64,000 nucleotides of DNA from Hanleya hanleyi (Eukaryota > Mollusca > Polyplacophora > Lepidopleurida > Hanleyidae), in the NCBI GenBank assembly GCA_036873755.1, contig JAVTVY010045406.1, forward strand, positions 1-64,000. Reading direction: 5' to 3'. A model generated the notes under the pieces. It saw only the letters and a list, made by a program, of their open reading frames with translations. It ran no database searches and had not been told where the DNA came from. This document shows, in pieces, positions 33,991 to 45,345 of the stretch. Position numbers and translations under genes: made by a program. Numbering within the stretch: position 1 is the stretch's first letter; each line of letters opens with the position of its first letter.

Positions 33991-36045
33991 AGGTAATAAA
34001 TTACTCGAGTCTCTGATATTGCAAAGTTAAATGTTATTCAGTTGAAAATTGATGATTTATAACAAATATATTGTTTCAAGCATAAAGTGATCTATAATCA
34101 AGATAATGCACATACATGTATCAACATGTATGTATTCATGTGAAAGATCTCCAGATTTATTCAAGGGAGTTTTCCTGTCTCTGCAACTGGACAATGTGTG
34201 TTTGTGTGTGTGTGTTTATAAACATACTACCCGGTAATTCTGGTACAGTGCCTTTTGTCCCATTTGTACAAATTGTATGGTGATTGTTTGAGTAATAGCT
34301 GAGCTGAAGGTATAGTAGATAGGCCTGCAGTCAATTGAATCCATTTCGTATGTCAAGTAAAGGAAACATTTATTATTTTTTAAGACAGTAATACTGAGCA
34401 ATATATTGTGACAAGGTATCCACATAACATATTTAGAAAAAAATCATTAATCTGTTATAATTTTGTTGTGCCCTCACAATTTTTTTTATTTTTTATTACA
34501 TTATATTTGTGTTGAATAATGTGAGCCCTGCCATTGGATGGATGTTACAGTATGTGGTATACATATTACTGGTAATGTGGATAACATTTCAAAATCCATC
34601 AAGAAATTAAAGCTGTGGACCTTTCTGGAATATTTCACCAGATTGACTGTTCATGAGATTGAAATAATATGCTTGCTTGAGGTAACAGGTTAGGATCAAT
34701 GGTCTATGTGAGCTAACCAGTCTGTAGAATATAAAGCCATTCATAATAAATTGTGTGTTTCAGGTAATGAGTTTCATCAAAAGATGGGTAGGTAGGTTTG
34801 TGGGTTGGCTTATATTATTTGTTTGATTGTTTTGCTCTTACAGCATATATCGTGTACAAAAACAAGCTTTAAAAAGAAATACATGTATTTGAAATTTTTG
34901 TACTAAATTTGAAGCTGGATAGCTGGATTCACTTGTATCTACTGCATTATGCATTCATGTCACAACCCAGAAAAGTTAAATTGTTAAGGATTGAAAACTT
35001 ATTGGAAATTTTGAGCGAAAATTATTATTTTGGAAAGGCAGGGTCACCTGAAACACAAGTTTTTATTTTATGGATGGCCTAACAAGCCTTATGGAATCCC
35101 TCTAATTAATCCTTTCACAGGAAGTGAAATTTCCCACCAGAAAATCTGGGGGTGATCAAAAACTATTTGAATCGGAAGTTGACAAAACAGTGCAAAACCA
35201 TGCTTATAATTCATATTTCTTCATTATTTCAATGTTAAAATTGTGATTAAATTTATTAGAACCACAAATATTGAATATTTTCCCTGAATTGGGGGTGATT
35301 GAATTTAGATAGGGGGATTGAATTATTGGAGGATCACCGTAATCACCCCAAGTACATCTAAGGTCTTTTTCATATTATTTCGTCATTTTGTGACCTTATG
35401 ACTTTTGCTAGTTATAAGTTATAGCTGACAAAAACTCATGAGGCCTAACCATGACCCTTTGAAGAAGTCAGTTAAATTATTTTTTGATAAGCGACGGCAA
35501 TATTGCTCTACCCTCAAACTAGCGCCAGTACGTCTTTTTCGATCTGCGACTGGCACTTTGTCAGTTATATCTGCAACATTACGTTGCAAACCATGTAACT
35601 TAATGGTACCTTATGGCCAGGCAAAATGTAAAGTAAAGCTTATAATTGCCTGGCAAAGGTAGATAATGCCATTTAGGTAATCGGCCATACGGCCTTAAAC
35701 CCTAACCCTTTTTTAGCAAGCAGGGGGAGGGTAACTCTACCATGGTAGATCAACCCACATCCCAAGTATGCCTGAGATCATGAGTTCGGGATACACTCCC
35801 GCGTCCACGAGTCGTCCCTATACGTTAGTGTATAAGGGCAGCCATGTCTCAATGGCGCACCTGAGCGACTCTGCACTTGGTCTACTATAGCTGCTCGCCA
35901 ATCCCTACCATATAAACTCCGTCATTTCCGCAAGTGGGGGTTGATGTATTCCGTTTTTACTACCGGGGAAAACGTACACCCGCTAATCCAATGTGCATAT
36001 CTCGGCAGGCCGCTAGGAACCATAACCCCTCTAGACCTGGTTGAT
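33991..36045. other. No recognisable gene
   Basis: AT-rich, with a short TG run at 34199-34214. Around 35750-35870 a GC-richer segment with GTTCGGGATACACTCCCGC has a B-box-like look and could be a tRNA-derived SINE relic, but I could not fold a tRNA. Confidence 0.4.
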
Positions 36046-36049
36046 AGGG

Positions 36050-36850
36050 AAATTCTAGGGGTAAAGTCTGTGTTTCATTTTGCAGAAAAGATGCACCCAC
36101 CCATGACCTGATCGGCCTGGAGGCGCGCTTCACATGCATACCCACCCCGACACGGTACGCCCGCTATGGGCCCACCTCGACCCAAAAACGTCTATTCCAT
36201 ACTCTGTTTCTACTGAGCAGGCGCTACTTTTACTCCACGCCAGTCCAGTTGGACGCTACCTCATGAAAGGTTCAAAGTGATACGCTGCCCGACCCATTCG
36301 TACCAATATGGGTCCACCTCGACCCCAAAACTTCCCTTCCAGTGCTTTCCCCCCACAAGTCTCTGTCTGCGCATGCGCAGAATGTTGAAAACGGACGACA
36401 CACTAGTCCAGTCGGACAAGAGCTTCACGATGACACCTCCAACAGCCGAATTGGACCACTATTGGTCCACCTCGTCCCTCAAACGTCCATTCAAATACAA
36501 TTTTTCTATGCGATAGACGATATTTCCACCCCAAACCCATCCAGTTGGACGCTCCCCTACGAATGCTTCAAACTGATACCTCACACAACCCAATCGGAGC
36601 ACTATGGATCCACCTAGACCCCAAAACGTCCACATCGATCTGCCTGCCTACTGTGCATGCGTTATCATTACTTTTCACCAAAATCAACGCATGACTTTGA
36701 GACCCCTTCCATCGTGTTCTACAGCTCAAGATGAAGAAAACAAGGGCCACACCCCATACCGCAACTGTCCATGAGTGGGTTTTCCATCGAGACTAACATT
36801 GTGCAGTGCGCCAGATGGACCTAACACGCCACCGCAGACCTGTCTGAGCT
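36050..36850 (+). repeat. Diverged single-arm relative of the foldback element
   Basis: Features in common: GTAAAGTCTGTGTTTCATTTT then ATGCACCCACCC (compare 21700-21765); units with GACCCATTCGTACCAATATG or GGACCACTATTGGTCCACCT and CCCCAAAACGTCC (compare 20700-20940 and 21800); TGCGCATGCGCAGAATGTTG at 36368; and GTGTTCTACAGCTCAAGATG with CCCCATACCGCAACTGTCC (compare 21056-21120). Module order differs from the intact arm and there is no mirror half nearby. Confidence 0.65.
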
Positions 36851-37009
36851 TTTCAGCGAAAGTCAACCCCTGGCCTCGAGACCTCACCTATATTGCGAAA
36901 CAAAAGAACAAGGTGCCACAACCCATAGTATAATCTACAAAAAAAATATGACTAACCCTATCCCATACATATATGAGATTAACAGTGAAAGTCACTGGGG
37001 ACTTAGGGG

Positions 37010-37205
37010 TCACGTCCAATCGATCGAGACGGTTTCTCGATAAACGAGTAAAACCGATAAATATCTCGTCTCGAAGGGTCTCGGTTTATCTCTATCGATT
37101 GTTGTCCCGGTTTGCTTCGAGTTTTCTCTCGAAGCGCAAGACCATCTCGATCCTCCTCGAAATAACTCGACATGCTTCGAGAATGGAATCGAGATGCCAT
37201 CAAAT
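37010..37205. other. TCGA-rich patch
   Basis: About twelve TCGA tetramers (often CTCGA or TCGAG) occur in about 190 bp, far above what base composition would give, without a fixed period. It is followed by GAGATTAATCTC at about 37264. No gene is supported. Confidence 0.6.
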
Positions 37206-38270
37206 GAAAGTTTGAATCATTCATAAGGCGTATGCTCGCTGTATATATACACTCTATGGCAGCGAGATTAATCTCGGCGAATACATAGGCATTTAAATGA
37301 ATTAGACTGAACATGAATCATTTAATACCGTTTTATTATTCCGTCTAGAGATCTGTTGTCGCATACTTGCTCAGAAATCGCAGTATCTCTAAACGTTATA
37401 AATGGAAAGAAAGAAACACCACCAATTGAAAAGGTATAACATGGCTCATTATTATTCTGTCTTTTGAACCTGTTTTTTTAGAATTTGAATCACTTTATAA
37501 GATACGTCCAGGAACTGAGAATTAAAATAAATCATGCAAGTCTAGAATAAAATGCTATATGTTCCTCTGAAAGTTGATTAAGAATGGGATATCTTTATCG
37601 TCGAAGATTTTCTCCGTATACAAAAATAAAGAGACTACGAAGTATTCAGACAAACACAACGCGATATTGTTTATAAAAAAAGTTTATAGAGCAATAATTA
37701 ACGCATGCTTCCATACCATTATTATTCAGATCAAATCCAATCGATGTTTCCTTTATTCCGCAACGGATACCAGTCAGATAAGAAATGGTTATATCCGACG
37801 AGGAAATATTATATCCGCGGAGGAAATTATATTTGGTATTTTTCAAGAATTTCGTGGTTTTCTTCGACTTTGTCTCTGTTTTTACTTCCTTGAACACGAA
37901 AAAATTGCAGAATATTGCTATGAATTCGCTGAAAATTCAGTTGATTTCTTGGAAAATACAAAAAAACCCCTAGAAAATTAAGCTGATTTCTTGGAAATAG
38001 AAGAAAAACATAGGAAATCGAAACAAAACGACAATGGCCCTAATGGGCCACCGTACATACATGCCTTCCCTGGATATTAACATTGGAAGACACTTGGGTG
38101 TTATATAGATGCAAATAACTATTCCTGGACCGTCATTTGACCGAAAAAGATGTCGCAGGAAGTGACCAGGATGTCACCGGAAGTCATGTGACCGGATGTG
38201 ACGTCTTTCCTGACGTCATCGCCACAGCCTCCCGCCTCAAGCTCAAAAATGATAAGGAATCGGTCTTTTC
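37206..38270. other. No recognisable gene
   Basis: Several overlapping frames at 37574-37981 have no domain. At 38135-38225 there is a cluster of GACC/CCGGAAGT, GTGACCGGATGTGACGTC and TGACGTCATC, resembling ETS and CRE sites. Confidence 0.4.
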
Positions 38271-38274
38271 TATA

Positions 38275-38690
38275 CTACTCATATTACTTCTCAAAATAAC
38301 GCGATATTTCCCAATATCGCTCATTATCGCGCAATTATATCACGATATTTCGCAATATCGCGCAATTATTACGCGATACTTCTCAATATCACTCATTATC
38401 GCGCAATTATAACGCGATATTTCGCAATATCGCTCAATATCACTCATTATCGTGCAATTATAACGCGATGTTTTCACAATATCGCACAATATCGCTCAGT
38501 ATCGCGCAATTATAATGCGATATTTCGCAATATCGCTCGTCGCGCAATTATAACGCGATACTTCTCAATATCGCTCATTATCGCGCAATTATAACGCGAT
38601 ATTTCGCAATATCGCAATATCGATCAATATCGCTCATTATCGCGCAATTATATCGGGATACTTCTCAATATCGCTCATAATTAAATAACT
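38275..38690. repeat. CpG-rich hairpin array, left of the LINE
   Basis: Units of about 50 bp combine ATTATCGCGCAATTATAACG with GCGATATTTCGCAATATCGC. The latter forms an 8-bp stem (GCGATATT/AATATCGC) with a TCGC loop. Many copies are imperfect. The same array continues at 45036-45230 on the far side of the LINE. Confidence 0.9.
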
Positions 38691-39785
38691 ATCTATACTA
38701 TGAACCCAATACAAGGAAATCGGCCTGCTTCATATGGCCACCAAATTGGGCGAATACGGGGAAGCCGGCCAATACGGGAAAACAGGGCCAATACGACCCG
38801 GGCTAATATGGCTTTCAACATGGCGACGTTGACTATGAATGATCCTCAATTGGTGATCTTCTCCGATTGATGTCACTGTATTCACATATTTGAACGGATA
38901 TTCGTTAGCTTCTGTGATAATTTTCGATCTTCTGTGATAATTTTCGATAGATCTATATGAAGCGGTATCCAAACCTTGAAATCAAGGGCGGCGATTCATG
39001 CTGAAATAGACTATAGTGACACGAGCGTGACATAGACTTGCCAAGCACAAGCAGACAACAAAACAGTGATTCAACACTGATGAACAAAGCGATGACTACA
39101 GTGTTATTTTAAGAAAGAAGATGATGCCATAATTGCATCAAGTAGAGCTATTCACATGTGGATGGAACCGATAGAAATTAAATGCGAAGAAAACACCTGG
39201 ATGCTGATGATGTTGAAAACTAGGGTCACCATAGGTCTTCGATCACTAAATCAGGAATGCGTTTGGATCAATTCACCATATTTCAAGGTTGTATTTTGTC
39301 TCACCGTTCTCATCAAATAAAATTAGTATATTGATTTCATGATATATATTGAACAATCGATATTTCATCTGCTGTTATCTTTTTGACTCCCGTTTCCTAC
39401 CTCTAAGAACCCAGCCCAGGTTAAAAATGATCGGCCAATTGACCATCCCGATTATCTACCCATACAGCCCTTGAATACTGTAAACCACGCTGTGTTTATA
39501 TACCATCTGGATTATTCAACTGGATTATACTGTGATATTCAATGTGATTTACTGTGCAATTTGGGAAATTGGATATACTGCTGTTCCTAAATTCTTCGAG
39601 TTCGCAATCCAAAAGGCATATAGTGTTCTGTGATTCTCGCTGGGTTTATATACCCCTTGAAATATTCAATCGGATTATACCGTAGCATTCATTGCGAATT
39701 ACTGTGTCAAGACGGGCAAGGTTCACACTTGGAGGAAATGTCTAGGTTTCATGGTGAGATTCAATATGTGTGTTCATGATATCTT

Positions 39786-40433
39786 ATGGAATCCTTAAAT
39801 GTGAAAAACCAGAAAATCAAGATGGCAGCAACTGAAATTACCTCGCAACATGGAGAAAGATCCTTTATTGACCTCACACCTGTGGATATGAGATCTCTAT
39901 ATCCTACAATGAATGTGCCAAATGGCTCCATTGTCTCAACCAGCCAATATACAATGGACGAGCGACCCCTGGAAGAGTATGAGCAAAATGTGTATTCGGA
40001 CGACAATAGCACTCAATTGCAGCCCGGTGGAAGCTATTATATACGAACGACGGTGAGTGAGCTATTCAGAATGAAAGATCAGCCTAAATATACCTTCTTT
40101 GATACTTTGCTGGATAAAACAAAGAACAATACAGAAGAACTTGAAATGATCAAACTAGAACTTTTCCGCCAGGCCAAGCTAAATGAGGACTTCCCATGCA
40201 AAGAAGGGTATTTGAAAAAACGACTCGAACCAAGGTCGAAAACTGGACTAACGCTCACAAATAAACTTGGAAAAGACCTATATTTTGTTCCGTGCCATCG
40301 ATGGACAGTACTCGGAGGATCTATTCGAGGTGATTGGCATGCACAAAGGCAAAAGAATCCACACAGGAGTCATATCTCAAGAGGAAAAAAGACAACCATG
40401 TCACCATGTCGAACTTTGTCACTGATACACTGA
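39786..40433 (+). pseudogene. LINE putative ORF1, first part
   Basis: 215 codons beginning MESLNVKNQKIKMAATEITS. A proline- and acid-rich N-terminus is followed by a helical stretch (LLDKTKNNTEELEMIKLEL near residues 109-127) and a basic segment. No known domain is seen. It overlaps the next frame by 100 bp; the change of frame near 40331-40430 suggests one ORF1 broken by an indel, although two ORFs are possible. ORF1 proteins of LINEs bind RNA and assist priming. Confidence 0.5.
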
Positions 40434-41197
40434 CAAAACTGTCCAGAGATATTCACAGCATTAAAGAAGGAAAAGACACAGAGATAAAGAAACTGAGGGA
40501 TGATATCAAACAGCTGGAAAAGGAAAAGAATAATTCCAACAAAAGGCTTTCCTGTCTGGAAGAAGACTTCAAAAACCTTATCGCATCGAACGCAAACAAT
40601 CAAAAAGCAGTGGACACAGTGTCGCAGTGTGTTGAAAGCCTGAAAATTGACCTATCAGAGCTGATCACAAACTGTGCGAAATTATCACACGAGGCGGATG
40701 AAGAATCGAAACTTGAAACTGAGAGAATCGAACAGAACAATCGACAGAATACACAACAAATCAATGACCTCACGTCTCTCGTGACAAGAGTCGACTATCA
40801 GAATGGTGAAATTAAGAAGAAAATCGAAACTGTTCAAAGGAATGTCACAGAAGCCTTGCACAAATCCAGCGATGCATACAATATGTCGAGCAGAATTAAT
40901 GCTGGATTTTATGATGAAAACAACTCTCTGAAAAACTCAATAAAATGTGTAAATGACAGTTTGAAAAGTGTACAAGATGACATAATCACAATGACAACGA
41001 ATGTAAACGGGTGCATAAACTCAGTGGCAGGTCTGAAACAACAAATGTGTAAAATAGACAAAGAACTGAAATCAAAACTGAAAGAGGCGAGTAGAAAAAC
41101 TTTTGCAGAAGTGTGTGCACTTCCGTGCACAGAGCATCGACCACGGCTAGCTGAGACTTCACCGGTAGATAAAACTAGTTCTAGCCTGCACAGTTGA
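40406..41197 (+). pseudogene. LINE putative ORF1, coiled-coil part
   Basis: From an ATG at 40406 the frame encodes about 263 residues with a long heptad-rich coiled coil (IKKLRDDIKQLEKEKNNSNK near the start, continuing for about 200 residues) and a polar C-terminus. After the stop at about 41197 another frame continues with IRVDGFWPAGIFMKEWLPW up to about 41305, so an indel probably removed the natural C-terminus. Coiled-coil trimerisation is usual for LINE ORF1 proteins. Confidence 0.6.
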
Positions 41198-41311
41198 ATA
41201 TCATAGAAGAAGACGAGAATATAATTAGAGTCGATGGTTTCTGGCCAGCTGGGATATTCATGAAGGAGTGGTTACCATGGGCGGTGTTCAAGAACGAAAA
41301 ATATTAACAAT

Positions 41312-42073
41312 ATGGGAACTAGAAAACTGAATCTAATGAGCTGGAACGCAGACGGTGTTATGCCTGGGATCCCCTATCTTGTAACTACACTAGAAAACTT
41401 CGATATACATTTGTGCGGAATTGCAGAACACTGGTTAAGAGGATTTAATATAGATTTTTTTAGTGTGATCGACGAAAATTATAGAGCACTAGCAAAGCCT
41501 GTACCAGAGGGCGACTCGAATGCTACTCGCTGCAATATCCGTGGGGGTGTTGCACTTTTATACCGGAAAGAACTCCAGATAACTGAAATAGACACTGACT
41601 GTAGCCGGATCGTGGGTGCGGAAATAGTGGTATCGGGTAATGAAAAACTTTACTGTTTCGTGGTTTACTTACCCACCTCATCCAGGCCCGTGGAGCTCTT
41701 TAAGCAATGCGTAGATACTCCTGACGTTCTAGTAACTGCCTATTCAGGGATGGGTTATGTTATTATATTAGGTGACTGTAACTGCAAAGTGGAAGGCGGT
41801 AGATACAGTTTTATACATGACGAGAGGTCACAAATCTTTAATGAACTCTTAATAAACCACAACATGCTGTCAGTTAATGTACAGGAATTCTGCAACGGTC
41901 CCGTTCATACCTTCTGTCCGTCAACTGGTCATAACACCGCCATTGATCACATTATACTGGGGCAGAATATAGTAGATCTCATCGATAAGTGTTCAGTGTT
42001 GGACGACCACTCCTTGAACGTATCAGAGCATCACCCAGTTATCTGCTCCCCCCGAATAATCACTAAGACGTGA
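41312..42073 (+). pseudogene. LINE ORF2, AP-type endonuclease domain
   Basis: 253 codons. Motifs of the APE-like endonuclease are in order: LNLMSWNADG (about residue 6), GIAEHWL (about 36), ILGDCNCK (about 152), IDHIIL (about 211) and SEHHPV (about 237). This enzyme nicks the target DNA to prime reverse transcription. A TGA at 42071 ends the frame, but sense codons continue in the same frame to about 42298, so it is a premature stop within one ORF2. Confidence 0.85.
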
Positions 42074-42339
42074 TACCCCACACCAAATAGACCAAAACTG
42101 TCGTGGAAGAGAGCCATATCGGACGGCAGTGTGAGTCGGTATAAAAATGTTTTATCTAGTCATCTCGAATCTGTAGCTTTCCCTGACTTGGAGACATTTG
42201 ATATGGACGAAATTAAACAGTACTACGAACAATTAGTAACTGCATTAAATCAGCAGCCAATCAAACCTTACCGAGGACTAAATACAGGAAACATCTAAAG
42301 CCATACTGGAATAAAACCGTCCAAGAAGTTCATAACCAG

Positions 42340-42990
42340 ATGAAACAACTTCGGCAGCAATGGATCTGTGATGGCAAGCCAAGGGGAATGAATTTTGAGT
42401 CCTATCGAAATTACAAAGTGACTAAAAGCATGTTCAGAAACTCATTGATGTCGTCATTTGATGATTTTATATCGGCACAGATAGATGAACTGAACAGCTC
42501 CAATGAAATGGACAGAGATCTATTCAATCGAAAGAGGAACGGGAGCCACTTTGAACAATCTGAGATTGAATATGGCGGTCAAATACTGAGAGATCCAGAG
42601 GATATTCGTGGAGCGTGGGCAATGTACTTCGAGAAACTGTATTGCGACGATGAAAATGATAAATATGACAACGAGTTCAAGAACAGAATCCGTCGAAAGC
42701 TGGATGAAATTCATACAAACTCCGTTAACGACGACGATGAATTTCTGGACACCCCATTTTCAGAGGACAATATCGCTATGAAATGCTCCAATTTAAAAAA
42801 TAACAAAGCTGGAGGTTTCGTCGAAATAGCGTACGAACATCTCAAATATGGGGGACATCTCCTTTACACACACCTTTCCAAGCTATTTGATCTGGTTATC
42901 AAACACGAGTATATTTCAGATGACTGGAAAAAGGGAGTCATTGTGACACTATATAAGGGTGGAAAAAAAACCAAAACAGAGCCCAAATAG
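42340..42990 (+). pseudogene. LINE ORF2, linker and start of RT
   Basis: 216 codons covering the endonuclease-RT linker, with an IRGAWAMYFEKLY segment and CSNLKNNKAGGFVEIAYEHL, the usual RT entry motif, then DWKKGVIVTLYKGG. It is in a different frame from the endonuclease (shift near 42285) and from the following RT part (shift at the 8-A run 42963-42970). Homopolymer slippage or sequencing error could explain the second shift. Confidence 0.8.
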
Positions 42991-44137
42991 CTACAGAGGA
43001 ATAACAATACTTCCTGTCATATTCAAACTGTTTGAAATGCTACTCGCGGACAGACTGGAAAGTGTACTAAATTCAAAGACATTCCCATGTAGACAGCAGA
43101 TGGCCTATCAGAAGGGACTGGACAATGTTTTCACGTCCTTCAACCTACAGGAATGTATTTTCCAGAATATAGAGAGAGGGGAAAACGTTCATGCGGTATT
43201 TTTGGACAGCGCGAAAGCTTTTGATTGTCTTTGGCACGATGGCCTATTGTTTGAGCTACATGAACATGGAGTGATAGGTAGTACATGGAGACTATTCAGG
43301 GAAATGTATATGGATATGAAAAGTTGTGTGTCGTGTTGTGGTAGATTGTCTCGTTGGTTCAAAATGGAACGCGGTATAAGACAGGGAAGTGCTTTATCTG
43401 CGAAGCTATGCCTAATATTCATCGATGAGCTGTTACAGAAATTGAAGAATTCCGAAAATGGAACATTAGTCATGGATATCAGAGTGAATGTTCCCACACA
43501 AGCTGATGACATTTGTCTTCTGAGTACAAGATTGAGCGGACTAAGAATCCTGCTGAGAATATGTGAAGTATATAGTGTGAACTGGCGATTTCTGTTTAAT
43601 CCACTGAAAAGCTGTGCTATGACTTTCCACATATCTAACAGAAACCTTACCACGACGATTGACGACTCAAAGATCTACGGAAACCCAATCCCGGTCGTGT
43701 CTGAAACCACCCACGTGGGTGTTGTTCTGAAGGACAATATTAGTTCGTTCGATAGAACCAAAACTGTGTGCAATAGGTTGAAAGGAACCACGCTATCACT
43801 AAGAAAATCTGGCATACATCCTAAGGCGTTGAACCCTTTAGTGAGCGCCCGAGTTATCAAACAGACTGTGTACCCCAAATCACTATATGGATGTGAACTT
43901 TGGTATCTGAGTACTGTCGATATCTTAATGTTGGAAAGAGCTCAAAGATGGATTGCGAAATCGATACAGGGGCTACCCAAACTAACACGATCGGACAATT
44001 GCGTTGGACTCATCGGCTGGAGCTCCATAGAAGGTCATATAGACGTGAGAAAACTGTTATTCTTAGGTAGACTATGCAGGTTAAAGAACGAACTGCTACC
44101 AAAACTGATATTCAAAACACGATTGTTCAGCTTCTGA
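42959..44137 (+). pseudogene. LINE ORF2, reverse transcriptase
   Basis: About 390 codons, the best preserved part. It has NSYRGITILPVIFKLFEML, motif A VFLDSAKAFDCLWHDGL (about residue 79), GIRQGSALSAKLC (about 138) and motif C TQADDICLL (about 180), where QADD replaces the usual YADD; several invertebrate LINE groups share this. Later LYGCELWYLSTVDILMLERA and KLLFLGRLCRL are typical LINE post-RT sequence. It reads cleanly in one frame to a stop at 44135. Confidence 0.9.
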
Positions 44138-44713
44138 CATAGCAAAGGCGACCAGACGAGAAAACTCGGCTTTATTCCGGATGTTATGCGTATCCTGCAA
44201 AAGTATGATCTCACAGTATTTATCTCTAACTATGTGAACGACTATATATTCCCTTCAAGAGAACACTGGAAAACGACTAGTTAAAACCACTGTACATATG
44301 CATGAACAGCGGGAATGGTTACAAAGGATGCGCGAACGCTGTGACTTCGATAGGTTCGTTGAGTTCACCACACGCTGTCACCATTTGGGTGATGGAAAAT
44401 AGCGAACAGGCATCCAGAGCATAGGGAACGCATACAATTTATTGTGTTGTTGTGCGCGGCAATCAAAAATATCGAAGGAAAAGAACTCTGTCATAAATGT
44501 GGGAAAATGTACAAAGATGTATTGGAAAATATAGTGCTTCACTGTGATTCTTTGGACGATCAGAGGAACGAACTGTGGTGTAGATTTATTAACATAGACG
44601 ATATCCGATTCATTGTGTTTCTCCATTGTCTTTCTGATTGGGACCTACTGCATATCATGATTGGGGGAACAATAGAGTATAATCTGTTGCATGAAGATCT
44701 TGAGCTGTGTTAA
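44138..44713 (+). pseudogene. LINE ORF2, C-terminal tail
   Basis: Sense sequence resumes after the stop (KLGFIPDVMRILQKYDL near 44165-44215) and, in a shifted frame at 44444-44713, shows ELCHKCGKMYKDVLENIVLHC, a CxxC...HC pattern typical of LINE C-termini. At least two frame disruptions are present. Confidence 0.7.
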
Positions 44714-45035
44714 ATTCATACACAATGTCAGCAAATTGTACTTCCAGTAGTGACAACCGCTCAGTCGTATTGTGCATAATCTCAATAAACTGTACCTCTG
44801 ACAGTAGTTAATCACACAAGAGCGATATCATCCATTGTTTAATTATCCTGTAAATAACCACGGAATCTGCCTGTAACCAACTGTAATTATCTCCCAATTT
44901 TCTACTGATTGCTACTGTAAATATGCCTGATATATGCTCTCCACGAGGAGGAAATAAAGGTAATAATAATAATTGCGGCCTCGGGCCAATACGGCTGACC
45001 GAGGACCTATAACAAGGCCAATATGAAAACACTTG

Positions 45036-45345
45036 GTTAATAACATAATATTATCGCGCAATTATAACGCAACATTTCGCAATATCGCTGAATATCGCTC
45101 ATTATCGCGCAATTATAACGCGATATTTCGCAATATCGCACAATATCGAAAATTATCGGGCAATTATAACGCGATATTTCGTAATATCGCAATATCGCAT
45201 TATCGCTTCGTATTTTCGCATTATCGCATCGCGTTTTACTTTATCGCTTCGTGTTTTCGCATTATCGCTTCGCATTTTCGCGTTATCGCATCGCGTTTTA
45301 CTTTATCGCTTCGCATTTTCGCGTTATCGCATCGCGTTTCAAACT
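45036..45345. repeat. CpG-rich hairpin array, right of the LINE
   Basis: The first 190 bp repeat the units of 38275-38690 in the same orientation (TTATCGCGCAATTATAACG, GCGATATTTCGCAATATCGC). From about 45190 it changes to a shorter unit of about 15-22 bp (TTTTCGCATTATCGCATCGCG type). No gene is supported. Confidence 0.9.

Larger units (their letters stand above)
38830..44975 (+). mobile_element. Near-complete LINE (APE-type non-LTR retrotransposon), frameshifted
   Basis: On the plus strand in order: 5' region without clear genes (to 39780), putative ORF1 with a coiled coil (39786-41197), APE endonuclease (41312-42073), RT (42340-44137), C-terminal zinc-like motif (44444-44713), and a TAA-iterated tail at 44960-44972. 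The 5' limit is uncertain. Both sides are flanked by the same array family (38275-38690 and 45036-45345) and by GGGCCAATACG motifs (38785, 44983), so it inserted into a pre-existing repeat block. A diverged C-terminal relative lies at 51190-51790. Confidence 0.85.

Noticed and set aside
35750..35870. tRNA gene or tRNA-derived SINE
   Set aside because: A B-box-like GTTCGGGATAC is present but no A box at proper distance and no cloverleaf could be drawn.
38785..44993. GGGCCAATACG as a target-site duplication of the large LINE
   Set aside because: The motif belongs to a locally repeated sequence and the right copy is separated from the TAA tail by other bases, so it is not convincing.
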